Origin: Rhizopus arrhizus
Lineage: Eukaryota; Mucoromycota; Mucoromycetes; Mucorales; Rhizopodaceae
Assembly (NCBI GenBank): GCA_024220505.1
Contig: JAKZZE010000002.1
Location: forward strand, 1,798,001-1,862,000
Direction: 5' to 3'
DNA length: 64,000 nucleotides
Position 1 is the stretch's first letter. Every line of letters starts with the position of its first letter. Below the pieces are notes generated by a model. The model was given only the letters and a program-made list of their open reading frames with translations, searched no databases and was not told the DNA's origin. Below are positions 49,270 through 59,748 of the stretch, one piece after another. The position numbers and the translations under genes are program-made.

Positions 49270-49973
49270 AAAATTTTTTTGGTTGAATATAAGTTGATAT
49301 GAAGTTTGATGGAGACTACAAATGATTTTTATAAAGAGGAACATTTAATCCTTTTACATCATTATTCCTTTTCTTAACTTCAAATGCGAAAGAACTGTCG
49401 CGCTTTCATTTGAGTATGGTGATGGAAAATAGTTGTACGATGTAGTAAAAAGTAGAGTATCGCTTACTAAAATAATTAAAGATCAAAATGATATAAAGCA
49501 CTCAGATCCTATTTCAAATACTGCTCCCAGATGAGATAAAGACAAAATTTCTTTTAATTCATGTAAAATCAAAACTCCTTTTGCGTGGCTACCCGAGATA
49601 AAGCATATGGTCAAATGAAGTAATAAAGTATTGTATTTGACAGCTAAGCATCAATAACGCAAAGTTTGGCATTTCGTTTATACCAAGATAAAAGCCTTTA
49701 AGCAGAGAACTAGGAATTTTAAAGCTGATTTAACTACCTGGTAATATCTCCCAAAGATACCTGCTGTGAAATAGTCCAGGCTATTACAACCTGATGTCTG
49801 TATTGTTTGTCTTGTTTCACAAGCACACAAAAGTAATAACAAAGGGTGAAGTTCAAATTCATTTTCCGACGTTGACATCATCATTTATGGCTCCTGGTGC
49901 GATTGATCGGGGATAGATTGTTAATTCTTTTTTTTTTTTCAACATCTACCTCCCTTCCCTTTTTCTTACAATA
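49270..49973. other. Intergenic region, no gene recognised
   Basis: AT-rich spacer; the last 45 bases are C/T-rich and precede the NDUFA9 ATG. Confidence 0.45.
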
Positions 49974-51667
49974 ATGCTTTCTCCAGTTGCATTAAAACGT
50001 AAAAGAAAAGAAAAACACAACAAAATAACGGGCCTATTTCACTAAATTCAGAATTATATAGAGATCGGACGTTCTAATGTTGTTGCTAAAGTAGCAGCTG
50101 TCAACCAAACTGTAAAATACTGATTGCATTTAACAAAACATGTATTAATTGGAAATCAATTTGTTTTTTTTATATTCGTAGCGTTCTACACATGACTTGA
50201 CTTTCAGAAAGAAGACAGGTCAACCCATGATTAGATATGGTCTCGGTGGAAGGTATATGAAAAAAAAAACAAACAGCTTTCAAATCACTCAACAGCGTTG
50301 CATTTTGACAACAGATCCTCTACTAATGGTCATATTGCTACTGTGTTTGGTTGTACCGGCTTTTTGGGTCGTTATGTTGTCAACAGACTTGGTACATACT
50401 TGCATACTCTTAAAGAATAGGACGATTCTCATGTTTTCTATAGCTCAACAAGGCACACAGGTTGTGGTTGCTTATCGTGATCCTGATGAAGCCAGACATC
50501 TTAAAGTGACTGGTGACTTGGGTCAAATCGTTCCTTTGGAGTTTGATTTAAGAAATAAGGAACAATTGACAGAATGCGTTCGTCATTCGGATATTGTTTA
50601 TAACTTGATCGGACGTGATTACGAAACAAAGCAAGTAGAAGAGAAAGGTGGGCAAGGAGTGAGATGAGTACTGACTGCTCTTTAGGAACTTTACTTTTGA
50701 AAATGTTCATGTAGATGGTACCCGTGCACTGGCTGAGGCTTGTGCAGAAAACGGTGTTGCTAGATTTGTTCAGGTGTCTGCCTTGAATGCATCTGAAGAT
50801 TCTCCTTCCAAGTTCCTTCGTACAAAGGTAAATAGTTGTGTAAAGAAGATGCGTTTCTAATATAAAATGTTTAGGCTTTAGGAGAAAAGGTAGCTCGCGA
50901 AATTATCCCTGAGACAACTGTTGTTCGTCCTGGTATTATGTGGGGCCATGAGGATCGTTTCTTGAACAGAATCGGAGGTATAGTTTATTTGTTTAAAAAG
51001 AAGAAAAAGAAGATAACGCTTTTATGAATCAGATGGCGATGGTTGGCAATACTGGGTAAACCAAGGCAACACAAAGATTCTTCCTGTTTCTGTAAGTGAT
51101 GATTAAGATAATTAAGAAAAGATGATAACATGTTGATAGGCAATTGATGTTGCTCAAGCCCTTGAAGTGATGTTGACTGCTGAATCTACGATGGGTAAAA
51201 CTTATGAGCTTTATGGACCTAAAGAATATAAAGTGAAGGATATTTATGAGCTTGCTCGTGAAATCTCTATGCAACCCCTTCCTATTCGTAATGTGCCTGA
51301 TAGTGTACTGAAGTAAAGGATCGTGCAGCCGATAGTTATATTCTATAATTACTCATCTGTTTACATAGATTCATGGCCACTATTGTAGACAAGTTACCTT
51401 ATAATCAACAAGTCAGTCCTGATTTAATTGAAAGAGTAAGAGAAAGGAGTGTGAAGGAAAGAGAGACTAATTGATTTATAGTTGAAGATGGATGATAAGC
51501 CTACACCTGGAGCATTGACCTTCAAGGACTTGTACATTGAACCCACTCAATTAGAAACAGTTGCTATTCACTTTTTGAGAAGATTCCGTAGTAACGCAGT
51601 ATTTGATCTTCCTTATGAAAAGGGAGAAGGACAAGTGAAGAAGGGTGTTTATCATTTGATTGATTAA
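49974..51667 (+). CDS. NDUFA9: NADH:ubiquinone oxidoreductase (complex I) 39/40-kDa subunit NDUFA9
   Basis: Accessory subunit with a tightly bound NADPH, in the Q module of mitochondrial complex I. Exons 49974-49998, 50062-50111, 50182-50252, 50315-50391, 50444-50630, 50686-50827, 50875-50977, 51033-51091, 51140-51312, 51369-51435 and 51482-51667 join to 379 aa. A presequence rich in basic and small residues precedes [19 protein letters not shown] and the Rossmann motif GCTGFLG. Later SDR-like segments are [46 protein letters not shown] and [19 protein letters not shown]. Intron 5 (50631-50685) starts GCAAGT; both nearby GT sites give early stops, so GC is the working donor. The presence of complex I excludes Saccharomyces-type yeasts. 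Confidence 0.93.
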
Positions 51668-51767
51668 AACCAAATAAATCTTATTCTTTATACTTGTTTT
51701 ATTATCCAAGACATTATTTTATAAATGTCTCGGTTCTGTTTGAAATGGATGATTGACAAGGTATTGT

Positions 51768-52386
51768 TTATTCAATACGTTGAAATGAATTACCACCGAG
51801 TGGTTTATCATTTAATTTTGGATTGTTTTTAGCTAAAATGTCTAAGAATGAAACAAGTAAATAACTGAAGTAGGTTTATTCATCAACTTACCTTTGTCTT
51901 TCTTTGCATGATCATAGTGACAATCATGTTTATCTGGAAAACGATGTGTGTCACAAAAGATGAGTTCACATCGACATTTATTGGTCAATTGTTTAGAAAG
52001 TGGAATCTGCGTAATCATTAGATGATCCCTACGGGGTTTTTATTTTTATTATTTTTTATTACCTTTGAACGACAAGAGAAGCAACGTCCTTTGTTCTTTT
52101 GTATGGGTTGTGTCTGTTCTTGCTGATGTTCTTTAGGTTGATTGATGATGTGAGATATACTATCTTTTATCACAGGTTCGATTTCTTCTTTTGATGTCTC
52201 TACTTTTTCTATTCTTTTTTAATATTTAAAATTCACATAATTACGTATGCTAACTTTACGGTCATTATTTTTCTTTTCTAATTCTTTAAAACATTTGGAG
52301 CACATGTTGTTATAAATCTTGTTGCCATAAAACCCACATCCGGCAGTACAAGTAATAGGTACTTCAGGTGTATTGTTGTCTTCCAT
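51768..52386 (-). CDS. A20/AN1 zinc-finger protein
   Basis: Exons (minus) 52386-52245, 52208-52063, 52006-51892 and 51841-51768 give 158 aa. An A20 finger occupies residues 13-36 (CTAGCGFYGNKIYNNMCSKC). A variable linker follows, then an AN1 finger (about 97-135) with CFSCRSK, CRCELIFCDTHRFPDKHDC and YDHAKK, the standard C-x2-C...C-x-C...C-x4-H-x2-H/C-x5-H-x-C order. A20-AN1 proteins bind ubiquitin and act in stress responses (AWP1/ZFAND5/6, plant SAPs). The C-terminal PKLNDKPLGGNSFQRI is close to the family's conserved end, so the protein is complete. It converges on NDUFA9 (100 bp between stops). Confidence 0.92.
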
Positions 52387-54443
52387 CTTGCTGTGATTAT
52401 TAAAAAAAGAAAAAAGAAAAAAAAAACAAGGGAAACTGAAAAAAAAAAAAAAAAAAAAAACTGATGATGAATGATTTCCAAGCGCAGTCACTTGAACTTC
52501 TCTCCCGTCTCTTTTTAAACAACTATTCACAAAAAAAAAAAAAAAATGTAATGCAATGTATAAAAGCTGAGTTGAATGTATTCAATGAAAAAAAAAAAAA
52601 AAATACCCTGGAACTTGATCACTTTATGATTACTCTTTTGTTTACTAAATAATGCAAATGTTTTTTTTTAAAAAGTTAAAATTTATAAATTCATATTCCG
52701 TTTTTGGCATTTTTATGATAAAGGAAATTGTATGTTTATAAATCAAAGAACGACTTGTAAAGATCAAACACTTGATAGACTATGTGCTTTAGGAGTGATA
52801 GGATAAGAAATTGATTTTAATTCAACTTGTTATAAATTCACTGATAATAATGAAAGGATGAATAAGAAAACAAAAACGATGATAACAAAAGAAGAGAGCA
52901 AGATGATAAAGTATTTTTAATAGAATAATATCAAGATATAAGTGTATGTTATAGAAACAAGCTGTGTTTGTGTTTTAAAATGATTCAAGTGATCCATGAG
53001 AGACTAGAGGGACGGGATTGTATTTTTGACTGATTCTCTTCTTTAGCTTGAAAGACAAGATTTGAAATGAGATAGCAAACACCTTTTGGAGTAAAATACA
53101 GAGATCATTTGGAATACATCAATCACAAAGGATTTATTCTTATTGTCAGGCATAGGATAAGTTTGAGTTCTTTGGTCTAATGTACTTTAAACAGTCGGTA
53201 AACAAAAGTTGAGTGATAGATCTGATGGGGGCCACGTAAACCGGGGGGTTTATTTTATGTTCTCAGCAGGTACACCTAATGAGACAAAAAAAGAAAAACT
53301 TTGAATAGAGCAAGAGATGATTGTTATGAATATCATCAGTGACCTGGTTTTATTCATAAATGACAAGGTTGAGTCTAGTTGGATAAACAGACAAGGATTG
53401 ATTGCTTTAAATCCCCCCCTGAACAGTCAAAAGAGATAATAAAAACAAGTATCATTCAAGAATATCAGTAAAAAGATCAAGACTGTGAATTTCAATAGAT
53501 CACAGGCATATTGAGTCAGAAAGACACAGTTCGAATGACTAACCTCTGACTCAATGTTGAATATCATATTTGGATTACAAAATAAAATTACTTTATTTTT
53601 TTATAAATAGGCTCAGTGGCATATTCTAATCACTCTCTTTTTTAATCTGTTTATAAAGAAAGAGAGAGAAAGAGAGAGTGAGTGAGTGAGAGAGAGAGAG
53701 AAGGAATGATGGTTCCTGATGATTATTTTAGTGTAACAGTAAAAAAATAACCGTGGGATAGTGAAAATACCAAATATATCCTCCTTCGCCTTTTAAGTAT
53801 AGATGAACCTGATGAGGTAAAAAGAAAGATAAGAAAAAAAAAAAGTAAAGTGAAAGGGATTAAATAGGTTAGATAGAGTATGTATTTGTTTATAAAGGAT
53901 GACAAGCCTTAAAGAAGACTAATAAAAATTTTCATTGGTCTATAACAATTCAGCCAATAGAATACGGTATTCTGAATAGAAGTGAGTCATAATTTCTTTT
54001 ACCAGAAATGGACCTATACGATTCTTGAAATATCATCTGTTTCTCTCTTTCTTTCTCTTTCTTTTTTACAACAAATTGCCTTTATTATTATCCTTCTTTC
54101 CCCCCCTCTTTCTCTTAATAACCAACTTTAATTAATTATTTTATACTTTAAGAACACATCTATTTTATAACTACAACAAGATGAATACCATTATTTTTGT
54201 TTAAATACTTTTTTTTTTTTTTTTTCTCTTTTATAATCATCATATTTTTTCTTCTTCTTCTTAAAGTGAAAAGAGAAAGAAAAAAAAAATTACTACAAAA
54301 GAAAAAGAATATTTAAACACCAAACTAGAACACACCAAAGACAAGAAACCCTATTTTATTTTTATTTTTATTTTTATTTTTTTTACTGCTTTCATTTTTA
54401 ACAAGCAGCAAAATTTATTATCGTATCCCCAAAATAAGAAATA
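52387..54443. other. Long upstream region of the second cyclin gene
   Basis: Two kb without a recognisable gene, with a purine microsatellite at 53656-53702 and strongly C/T-rich and A/T-rich blocks from 54030 to 54420. A large promoter and long leader for the cyclin are likely (inference). Confidence 0.4.
53656..53702. repeat. Purine microsatellite (GA/GTGA)
   Basis: Imperfect repeat of ag, with a central gagt block, about 45 bp. Confidence 0.8.
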
Positions 54444-55254
54444 ATGACTCTTCCTCCCGCAGTCACCTTGGTTGCGCAGCCCAATGATAAATATAATGCG
54501 ACTTGTAATTTAATGAATTTAACAATGAATCAAGCAAATAGACAGCAGCAAAGATCTTATGTTAGTTCACTTGTTGGTAAGTAAAATGAATAAGGGTTGT
54601 ATTCATATTGACTTGTTTATAGATGTCACTATTCAAGTCATTACTTCCATTTGGCCAACCTCAACACATCCAAACAATAACACAGTTAACAAACCGATCG
54701 CTGACCTTCACACCTTTTTACATCACATCCTCAAACACTCACGTACAACTCATTCTACACTTCAACTGGCCATCTTTTATCTCTTTCGAATCCGTTCTCG
54801 AGTTCAGCAAAAGTCTCAAGAGGATATTTACATTTCCTGTGGTCGAAGGATGTTCTTGGCAGCCTTGATCTCTGCCCATAAATATCTACAGGACAAGACC
54901 TACAAGAATTCAGCTTGGAGTAAAGTGAGCGGATTGAATGTACAAGAGATCAATCATGCCGAGAAGGTCATGCTTGAGCTATTAGATTATCGATTGCATG
55001 TTAAAAAGGATACCTTTGATCAGTGGTTGATGATGCTTCAATCACATCTCAAGCTTGTGCCCATTCAGCAGCAACATCAACCACCTGTCTCCAATCATCC
55101 TCATCATCAAATGAAACAAAAGCAGCCAAGTGCACTAGAAAAAGCACAACAAAGTTTACCTTCTCCTCCACTAGAAGAAGATGTCTTTATGCCAATCCAA
55201 AGGAAAAGACCATGCTCTTCAGATGATGATCACAGGCTGACCAAGAAACGTTAA
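54444..55254 (+). CDS. Pho80/PCL-like cyclin (Pcl1/2/5-type)
   Basis: Exons 54444-54576 and 54623-55254 give 254 aa. The cyclin box (about 45-165) reads FLHHILKHSRTTHSTLQLAI, then YISCGRRMFLAALISAHKYL, QDKTYKNSAWSKVSGL and EINHAEKVMLELLDYRLHV, the pattern of fungal G1-type Pcl cyclins that partner Pho85/Cdk5-like kinases. The C-terminus is Gln/His/Pro-rich (QQQHQPPVSNHPHHQMKQKQ), with SLPSPPLEE and a basic RKRPC end that may be a nuclear signal. The single intron falls at residue 45 just before the box. It is more conserved than the other cyclin at 36369. Confidence 0.88.
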
Positions 55255-55919
55255 CCCTTTTTTTTTTTTGTAATTTTTTTATATTCTTTATTGTTCATAT
55301 ACATACATCTTATCCCTCTCTTTTTATATGAATCACACAGTGTACATTTACAATATTCATCTGTATTCCCTCTCACTTTCTCACATCCTCTTCCCCTTTT
55401 TTTTTAAAAAAAAATAAAAAAAGTAAAATAAAAAATCTCTAAAAAATGACAAAGGGTTGAATTTGATAAAAAGTGCAGGGGGGGAAGGGTTCAAAGGTAA
55501 GATGATGAAAAGGGTCACTGATTTAGAATAAATTGCTCTTGCTTGATTGAATCTGTGAAAAAGAGCTGTTGATTGAAAACAAGTGAAATGAGGCCGATGA
55601 AAGATGTTGAAAGCAAGATGAAAAGAAGATGGTTTAGAAAATAGAAATAAATCTCATGAGCATCGATCATTGCGCGTATGTAACTAAATAGAACCCTCAA
55701 TCTAAATCAGGAACATACAAGAATTGATAGACTGTAGAGACTTTTTTTTAAATCGTAATTGATACTAATGTTTGCATAGAACACGAATAAAAGAAACCTA
55801 GCCCAACAAATATGTATCATGATGATTACATAAAACTCAGCATTCATGCGTTCAGTATCGTTTATAAATCTTTTTTTTTTTTTTTCTTTCTTTTTTTCTT
55901 TTTTTTTCTTTTAGTAAAC
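55255..55919. other. Spacer with T/C-rich run before the next ATG
   Basis: No gene recognised. A T-dominated tract (55870-55913), broken by a few C, precedes the ATG at 55920. Confidence 0.45.
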
Positions 55920-56240
55920 ATGTCAAATACAGAAAAAGCTGAAAAAAAGGTAGATCAAGCTGAATCCCAAGCCCATGAAGGTGTCTCTAAAACAGCAGAT
56001 GCTGTTAATAGAGGAATAAATCAAGCCTCTGAAAAATATGACAAGGCTTCTAATCGTACTGAAGAAGAGATCCACAGATTGAAAGCAGAGTTGGCTGAAC
56101 TTCGACAAAAAGCGGGTCCCAGGATTCAAGAAGCAGAAAACTTTTTAACTTCACCTGCTGCTATTAACTTTTATAAAGGCCTGGTCACCGGTGTCGCTCT
56201 CGTCATGGCCTATCAAAAATACAATCAATCTAGATTTTAA
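55920..56240 (+). CDS. Small coiled-coil protein with C-terminal membrane segment (106 aa)
   Basis: Single exon, starting MSNTEKAEKKVDQAESQAHE. Residues 1-80 are charged and helical with heptad spacing (EEIHRLKAELAELRQKA), resembling apolipophorin/LEA-like amphipathic repeats. Residues about 82-100 (AINFYKGLVTGVALVMAYQK) form a moderately hydrophobic segment followed by a basic tail, as in tail-anchored or mitochondrial outer-membrane proteins such as Om14. That resemblance is loose and I do not assign a family. The T tract upstream and the length of a clean biased frame support a real gene. Confidence 0.7.
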   Translation: MSNTEKAEKKVDQAESQAHEGVSKTADAVNRGINQASEKYDKASNRTEEEIHRLKAELAELRQKAGPRIQEAENFLTSPAAINFYKGLVTGVALVMAYQKYNQSRF

Positions 56241-56662
56241 TAATAAATACTTTATCCTTTCTGTACACGATCGAATTGTGTGTGCATAAAAAAGAATGTA
56301 ATGACGGCATGAAAATGAAGGATGAATCTCGTTGTCTTCATGGGTTTTAATCATAGATCAAAGTTTTGTGATATAACAAGTTAGATAACCCCCATTATTT
56401 TATTTTTTTTATCAAGGCTGTATGCGAAAATAGAGTCCGTTTCTTTAAAGGGTAACCCGAGTGATGAAATCATGTTGTCATGCCAATCCTGAAGCTACAT
56501 TTATTTTTCGTTTGCTATTCAAAGGAATATCAAAAATAAACCAAACAGTATTCTGTTTCTTTCTTATCCAACTTATTCCGTCATTTAGATGTCATCCGTG
56601 AAACAAATTCCTGGTAACTAAACCAGATTTAGTTTTTTATAGATTCTTTAATAAAAAAAAGG
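56241..56662. other. Spacer between convergent genes
   Basis: AT-rich; a possible poly(A) region for both genes. Nothing else is seen. Confidence 0.4.
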
Positions 56663-57725
56663 TTAACGTAAATCTTCACAGTCAATCGTGTTTTTGATCT
56701 TCAACAGGACTGCTGTCTTCCAAGCATCTAGTCTTGTCAGTTTGTCATAATCATAAACTATTTGTGTATAACGTTCAATGTCTCCTTGATTAATACAATC
56801 TATGATTCCACTTAATAATGTATATTCTCGTGTTGATTCAAATGAAGCATCCATATTACAATAATTAGCTAATGCTTGGCTTGATTTAACCATATCCTAT
56901 TCATCCGATCAACATCAACCTATATCCATATACACCTTCACTTACTCCTGTACACAAGTGACATAAACCTGCTTTAAGTAAATAATCTTTCATGGACCAT
57001 TTAAGTAAAGGATCATCCACTGCTGTTGATGCCACTTGCTCATATTTTTCAATGGCAATCGGATACATTTCTAATTCGGCTGCTAATTGTGCGACTTTAA
57101 GTAAACATTTGTTGGCTAAACTATACACAAGCAAGATAAGCACAAGCGGTTCTTTAGAATCTTTAAGATTTACGCTGGTGAATCGTCTGTGATGTACATG
57201 TCTGATGCTGATTTGTATGCGTCGTAAGCCTCTCTGGGTTCATGTAGCTCATTCTCAAACATCTCTGCAATCTCCTGCCAATGTTTAGCTGCAGACCGAA
57301 AGTTACCACTCGCCTGGTCAAACTCAACCGCTCTTTTTAAGGCTTCGATAGCAGCTAGAAAAGCATGTCAAAGGATTGTTTCCCTTAAAATGCATGTACC
57401 TTTAGGATCTACACGTTTATAGCTTTTAGCCGCATTATCAAGTGCTCTTGAACTCTCAAACTTGGCACTATTCCCACGTTCAAATAATTTAGCTGCCTCT
57501 GTAAAAGCATCACCCGCATCTTTCCCTATCATAAAAGTTCTCGGTTACAATATTTATCTTCTTCCTTTAATATGTACATTGTTGAGCTAGTTTAAACATA
57601 TTTCCTGCTTTTTCATACATTTCTGCAATGTCTTCTAGTGAATAAAAAAAGGAGAATCCCCAAGAGTTTATTTTCTTTTGTGCATCTTTAATAATGTCTT
57701 TTGCTTGTTGGTCATAAGAAGCCAT
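56663..57725 (-). CDS. SEC17: Alpha-SNAP
   Basis: Recruits the AAA-ATPase NSF/Sec18 to cis-SNARE complexes for disassembly. Exons (minus) 57725-57578, 57525-57400, 57354-57174, 57120-56946 and 56896-56663 give 287 aa, the normal size. Segments seen: [24 protein letters not shown] with the membrane-contacting hydrophobic loop, [63 protein letters not shown] and [10 protein letters not shown]; the TPR-like helices continue to the C-terminus. The end reads [19 protein letters not shown], matching the conserved NSF-stimulating tail, although alpha-SNAP usually ends in a Leu/acidic sequence with DLR or similar. A 36-nt T tract lies 7 nt upstream of its ATG. Confidence 0.95.
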
Positions 57726-57731
57726 TTTATA

Positions 57732-57732
<1 letters not shown>

Positions 57733-57768
<36 letters not shown>
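57733..57768 (-). promoter_or_regulatory. 36-nt T tract (coding strand) directly upstream of SEC17
   Basis: Read on the gene strand, T36 is followed by GTATAAA and then the ATG. Leader length must be very short or include the tract. Confidence 0.5.
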
Positions 57769-57770
<2 letters not shown>

Positions 57771-58250
57771 CAGAATTAAAAGAGGTATTTTCGGCTCATA
57801 TTCTTCGTATCATTCGGGCATTCAACTTTTTACATTTTCATTTTCAGTTACAATGAAAAGCACTTGATAAAGCAAGTGATAAATGTATGACTGGCTGCTC
57901 AATAGAAAAAAAAAAAAAGTAGGACATTGTTCATGATCTGTGGTTCAAAAACAGGGTGATGAAAGGAGGAGAGTGGTGGATTGCGATTTCTATTTTATCT
58001 CTTTGCTTTCAACTCTATTCTGATTACACAGAATTTCATCAATAAACATAACTCTGCATTGATCTTACCGTCTTTGATTTCAATGCTTTCGTTATCAACT
58101 TACACAGAAGAAAAAAGAAAATTCCTTCTTTTTCTGTTTTATAAATCATTAGTAAAGCAAACAACTTTTTCAAAAAATAGCCAATTAAATGTTGCAAAAG
58201 ACAATTATTGATGGTACACAAAAAGTCATTTACGTCTACCTACGACTATA
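57769..58250. other. Shared upstream region of SEC17 and, before the insertion, FHIP
   Basis: No gene recognised. Its right border is the TA next to the mariner element. Confidence 0.4.
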
Positions 58251-59659
58251 CAGTGCCACTAGTGTCAAATGGTGATATTCAAAAAACTCTCGGCTACATC
58301 CAATCAGTGGTTTTGTAAATGCTCTAGTTACGGTTTTATTGTTAATGCTCTTTGTTTAAGCATTTTTGAAAGTTTCCAACAGAATGTCTAAGATATTTTG
58401 AAGAACATCAACAGGAATATCTTCACTGGCTTTACTTCTTCTTCAAGTCCTCAGCACAGCCAAACTAGCTTCGCTTTACTTTGCTTTTGACTAAAGCCCA
58501 GAACGACTCGATTGGGTTCAGTTCAGGAGAATATGAAGGAAAGTGAAGGCTTTTATATCCCCATTCGTCCAATCATCTCATCCCTATTGTCTTTCTAACT
58601 ACGGAAAGGAGCATTGCCCATAATGATATAAAAGTTTTCCATTTCTGGAAATTTGTCCAGCATTTTGGATATAAATCTCATGTAATGACCAGCCATTGTC
58701 CCGGTTGTCTTTTTTCTCGATCGCAGATGTATTCTTTCTCTTCCTACTGCAAGTGACATTGAATCTCTTTGAGCTTCAGAGGTACTCTTCAACACTTTTA
58801 GCACCCTGAGACGAAATAGCTCCAAGTAGTGTATGTGAATTGGACGAGTCAAAGGGGTCTCGACTATTGCTGGAGCGCCGCTGGGAGAGCGTCCGTACAG
58901 AGTCCTCATGTTGAAGGCAGCTTTCATCTACAAAATCGCCATTTGTCAAGTAGTTCCTGTCGTCTTTTTAGCATTGCTGTTACCAATCAAAGCTTTTTCA
59001 AATTGGGTCATCACTGTTTCCTGCAAGTGGTTGAAGCGTGGCTCTCTTGAAAGTCAGGTTGCAATCGTAAAGGATAAAGCTACCAACTGAGGTCTTCTCC
59101 GTGGATGTTTCAGCTCGGATTCTCCTTGACATGTTTTGCCCAAATTTGAAAAGTACGATCCGCTCTTCCTGCCTTTCTGTCAGAAGGGGAAGGAAGGCGC
59201 CACCTTCCATAACATAGCTTTATTAAACAATAATAAAAAGAACGCGTTGATTGTCTGAATAGACATTGCTTCTTCTCTTTTTCTTTGGCTGTTACATTCT
59301 CAGCAGGTTCCTTCACCGGCATATCAAGTTGATGAATAATTCTGTCAAGAATTGACTTTTGTGACATCTTATAATGACTTGGCGTCATCAAGGTGCTTAT
59401 GTTGAAGGGATCAATCTTCTCTTCCCAGCCCACTGCTTCTTTTCTATTTTCATCTTGACCGTTTTCGTAGAAAAAATAAGCTACTCAATTTGTATTCTAT
59501 GAAAACAAGAAAAAACAGGAACCGACTTCTATCGCCTGTGTAGACCACAGCTTGAGCATTTGCAAAGCTGCTGGTTGCATGTAGCGAAATCGCTGATTGA
59601 ATGTAGTGAAATCACAAGTCAAAGTGTCACAAAACCGCCATTTTGCACTGGCGATACTG
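58251..59659 (-). mobile_element. Tc1/mariner element with terminal inverted repeats and TA target duplication (1409 bp)
   Basis: The left end reads CAGTGCCACTAGTGTCAAAT; the right end, read on the other strand, starts CAGTATCGCCAGTGCAAAAT. Aligned with a small gap, they share the CAGT, CC, AGTG, AAATGG sequence. TA lies immediately outside each end (58249-58250 and 59660-59661). A transposase relic lies inside on the minus strand. The right end is 89 bp from the FHIP start codon. Confidence 0.75.
58330..59433 (-). pseudogene. Tc1/mariner transposase relic inside the element
   Basis: On the minus strand a 107-aa frame from 59433 has an N-terminal region, followed in other frames by helix-turn-helix-like sequence ending NLTFKRATLQPLAG (about 59045). 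The catalytic region starts with AAFNMRTLYGRSPSG (58920 downward, first acidic residues just before it), continues with MAGHYMRFISKMLDKFPEM and FYIIMGNAPFRS, where the Asp usually found in the M-D-N motif is Gly, and ends with a SYSPEL-like remnant near 58540. Frameshifts and stops make it inactive; conserved ends suggest it moved fairly recently. Confidence 0.7.
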
Positions 59660-59748
59660 TATTTTTTTTCCAATGTCTGTGTGTTTTACTTTTTTTTATT
59701 CTCCCCCCCTTTTTTTTATTTTATATTTTCTTTTTTCTTTCCCCAGAA

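Noticed and set aside
43285..57725. Idea of a membrane-traffic gene cluster (Rab32, syntaxin, alpha-SNAP, FHIP)
   Set aside because: The genes lie on both strands, are separated by unrelated genes (NDUFA9, A20/AN1, cyclin) and by mobile elements, so chance proximity is the simpler reading.
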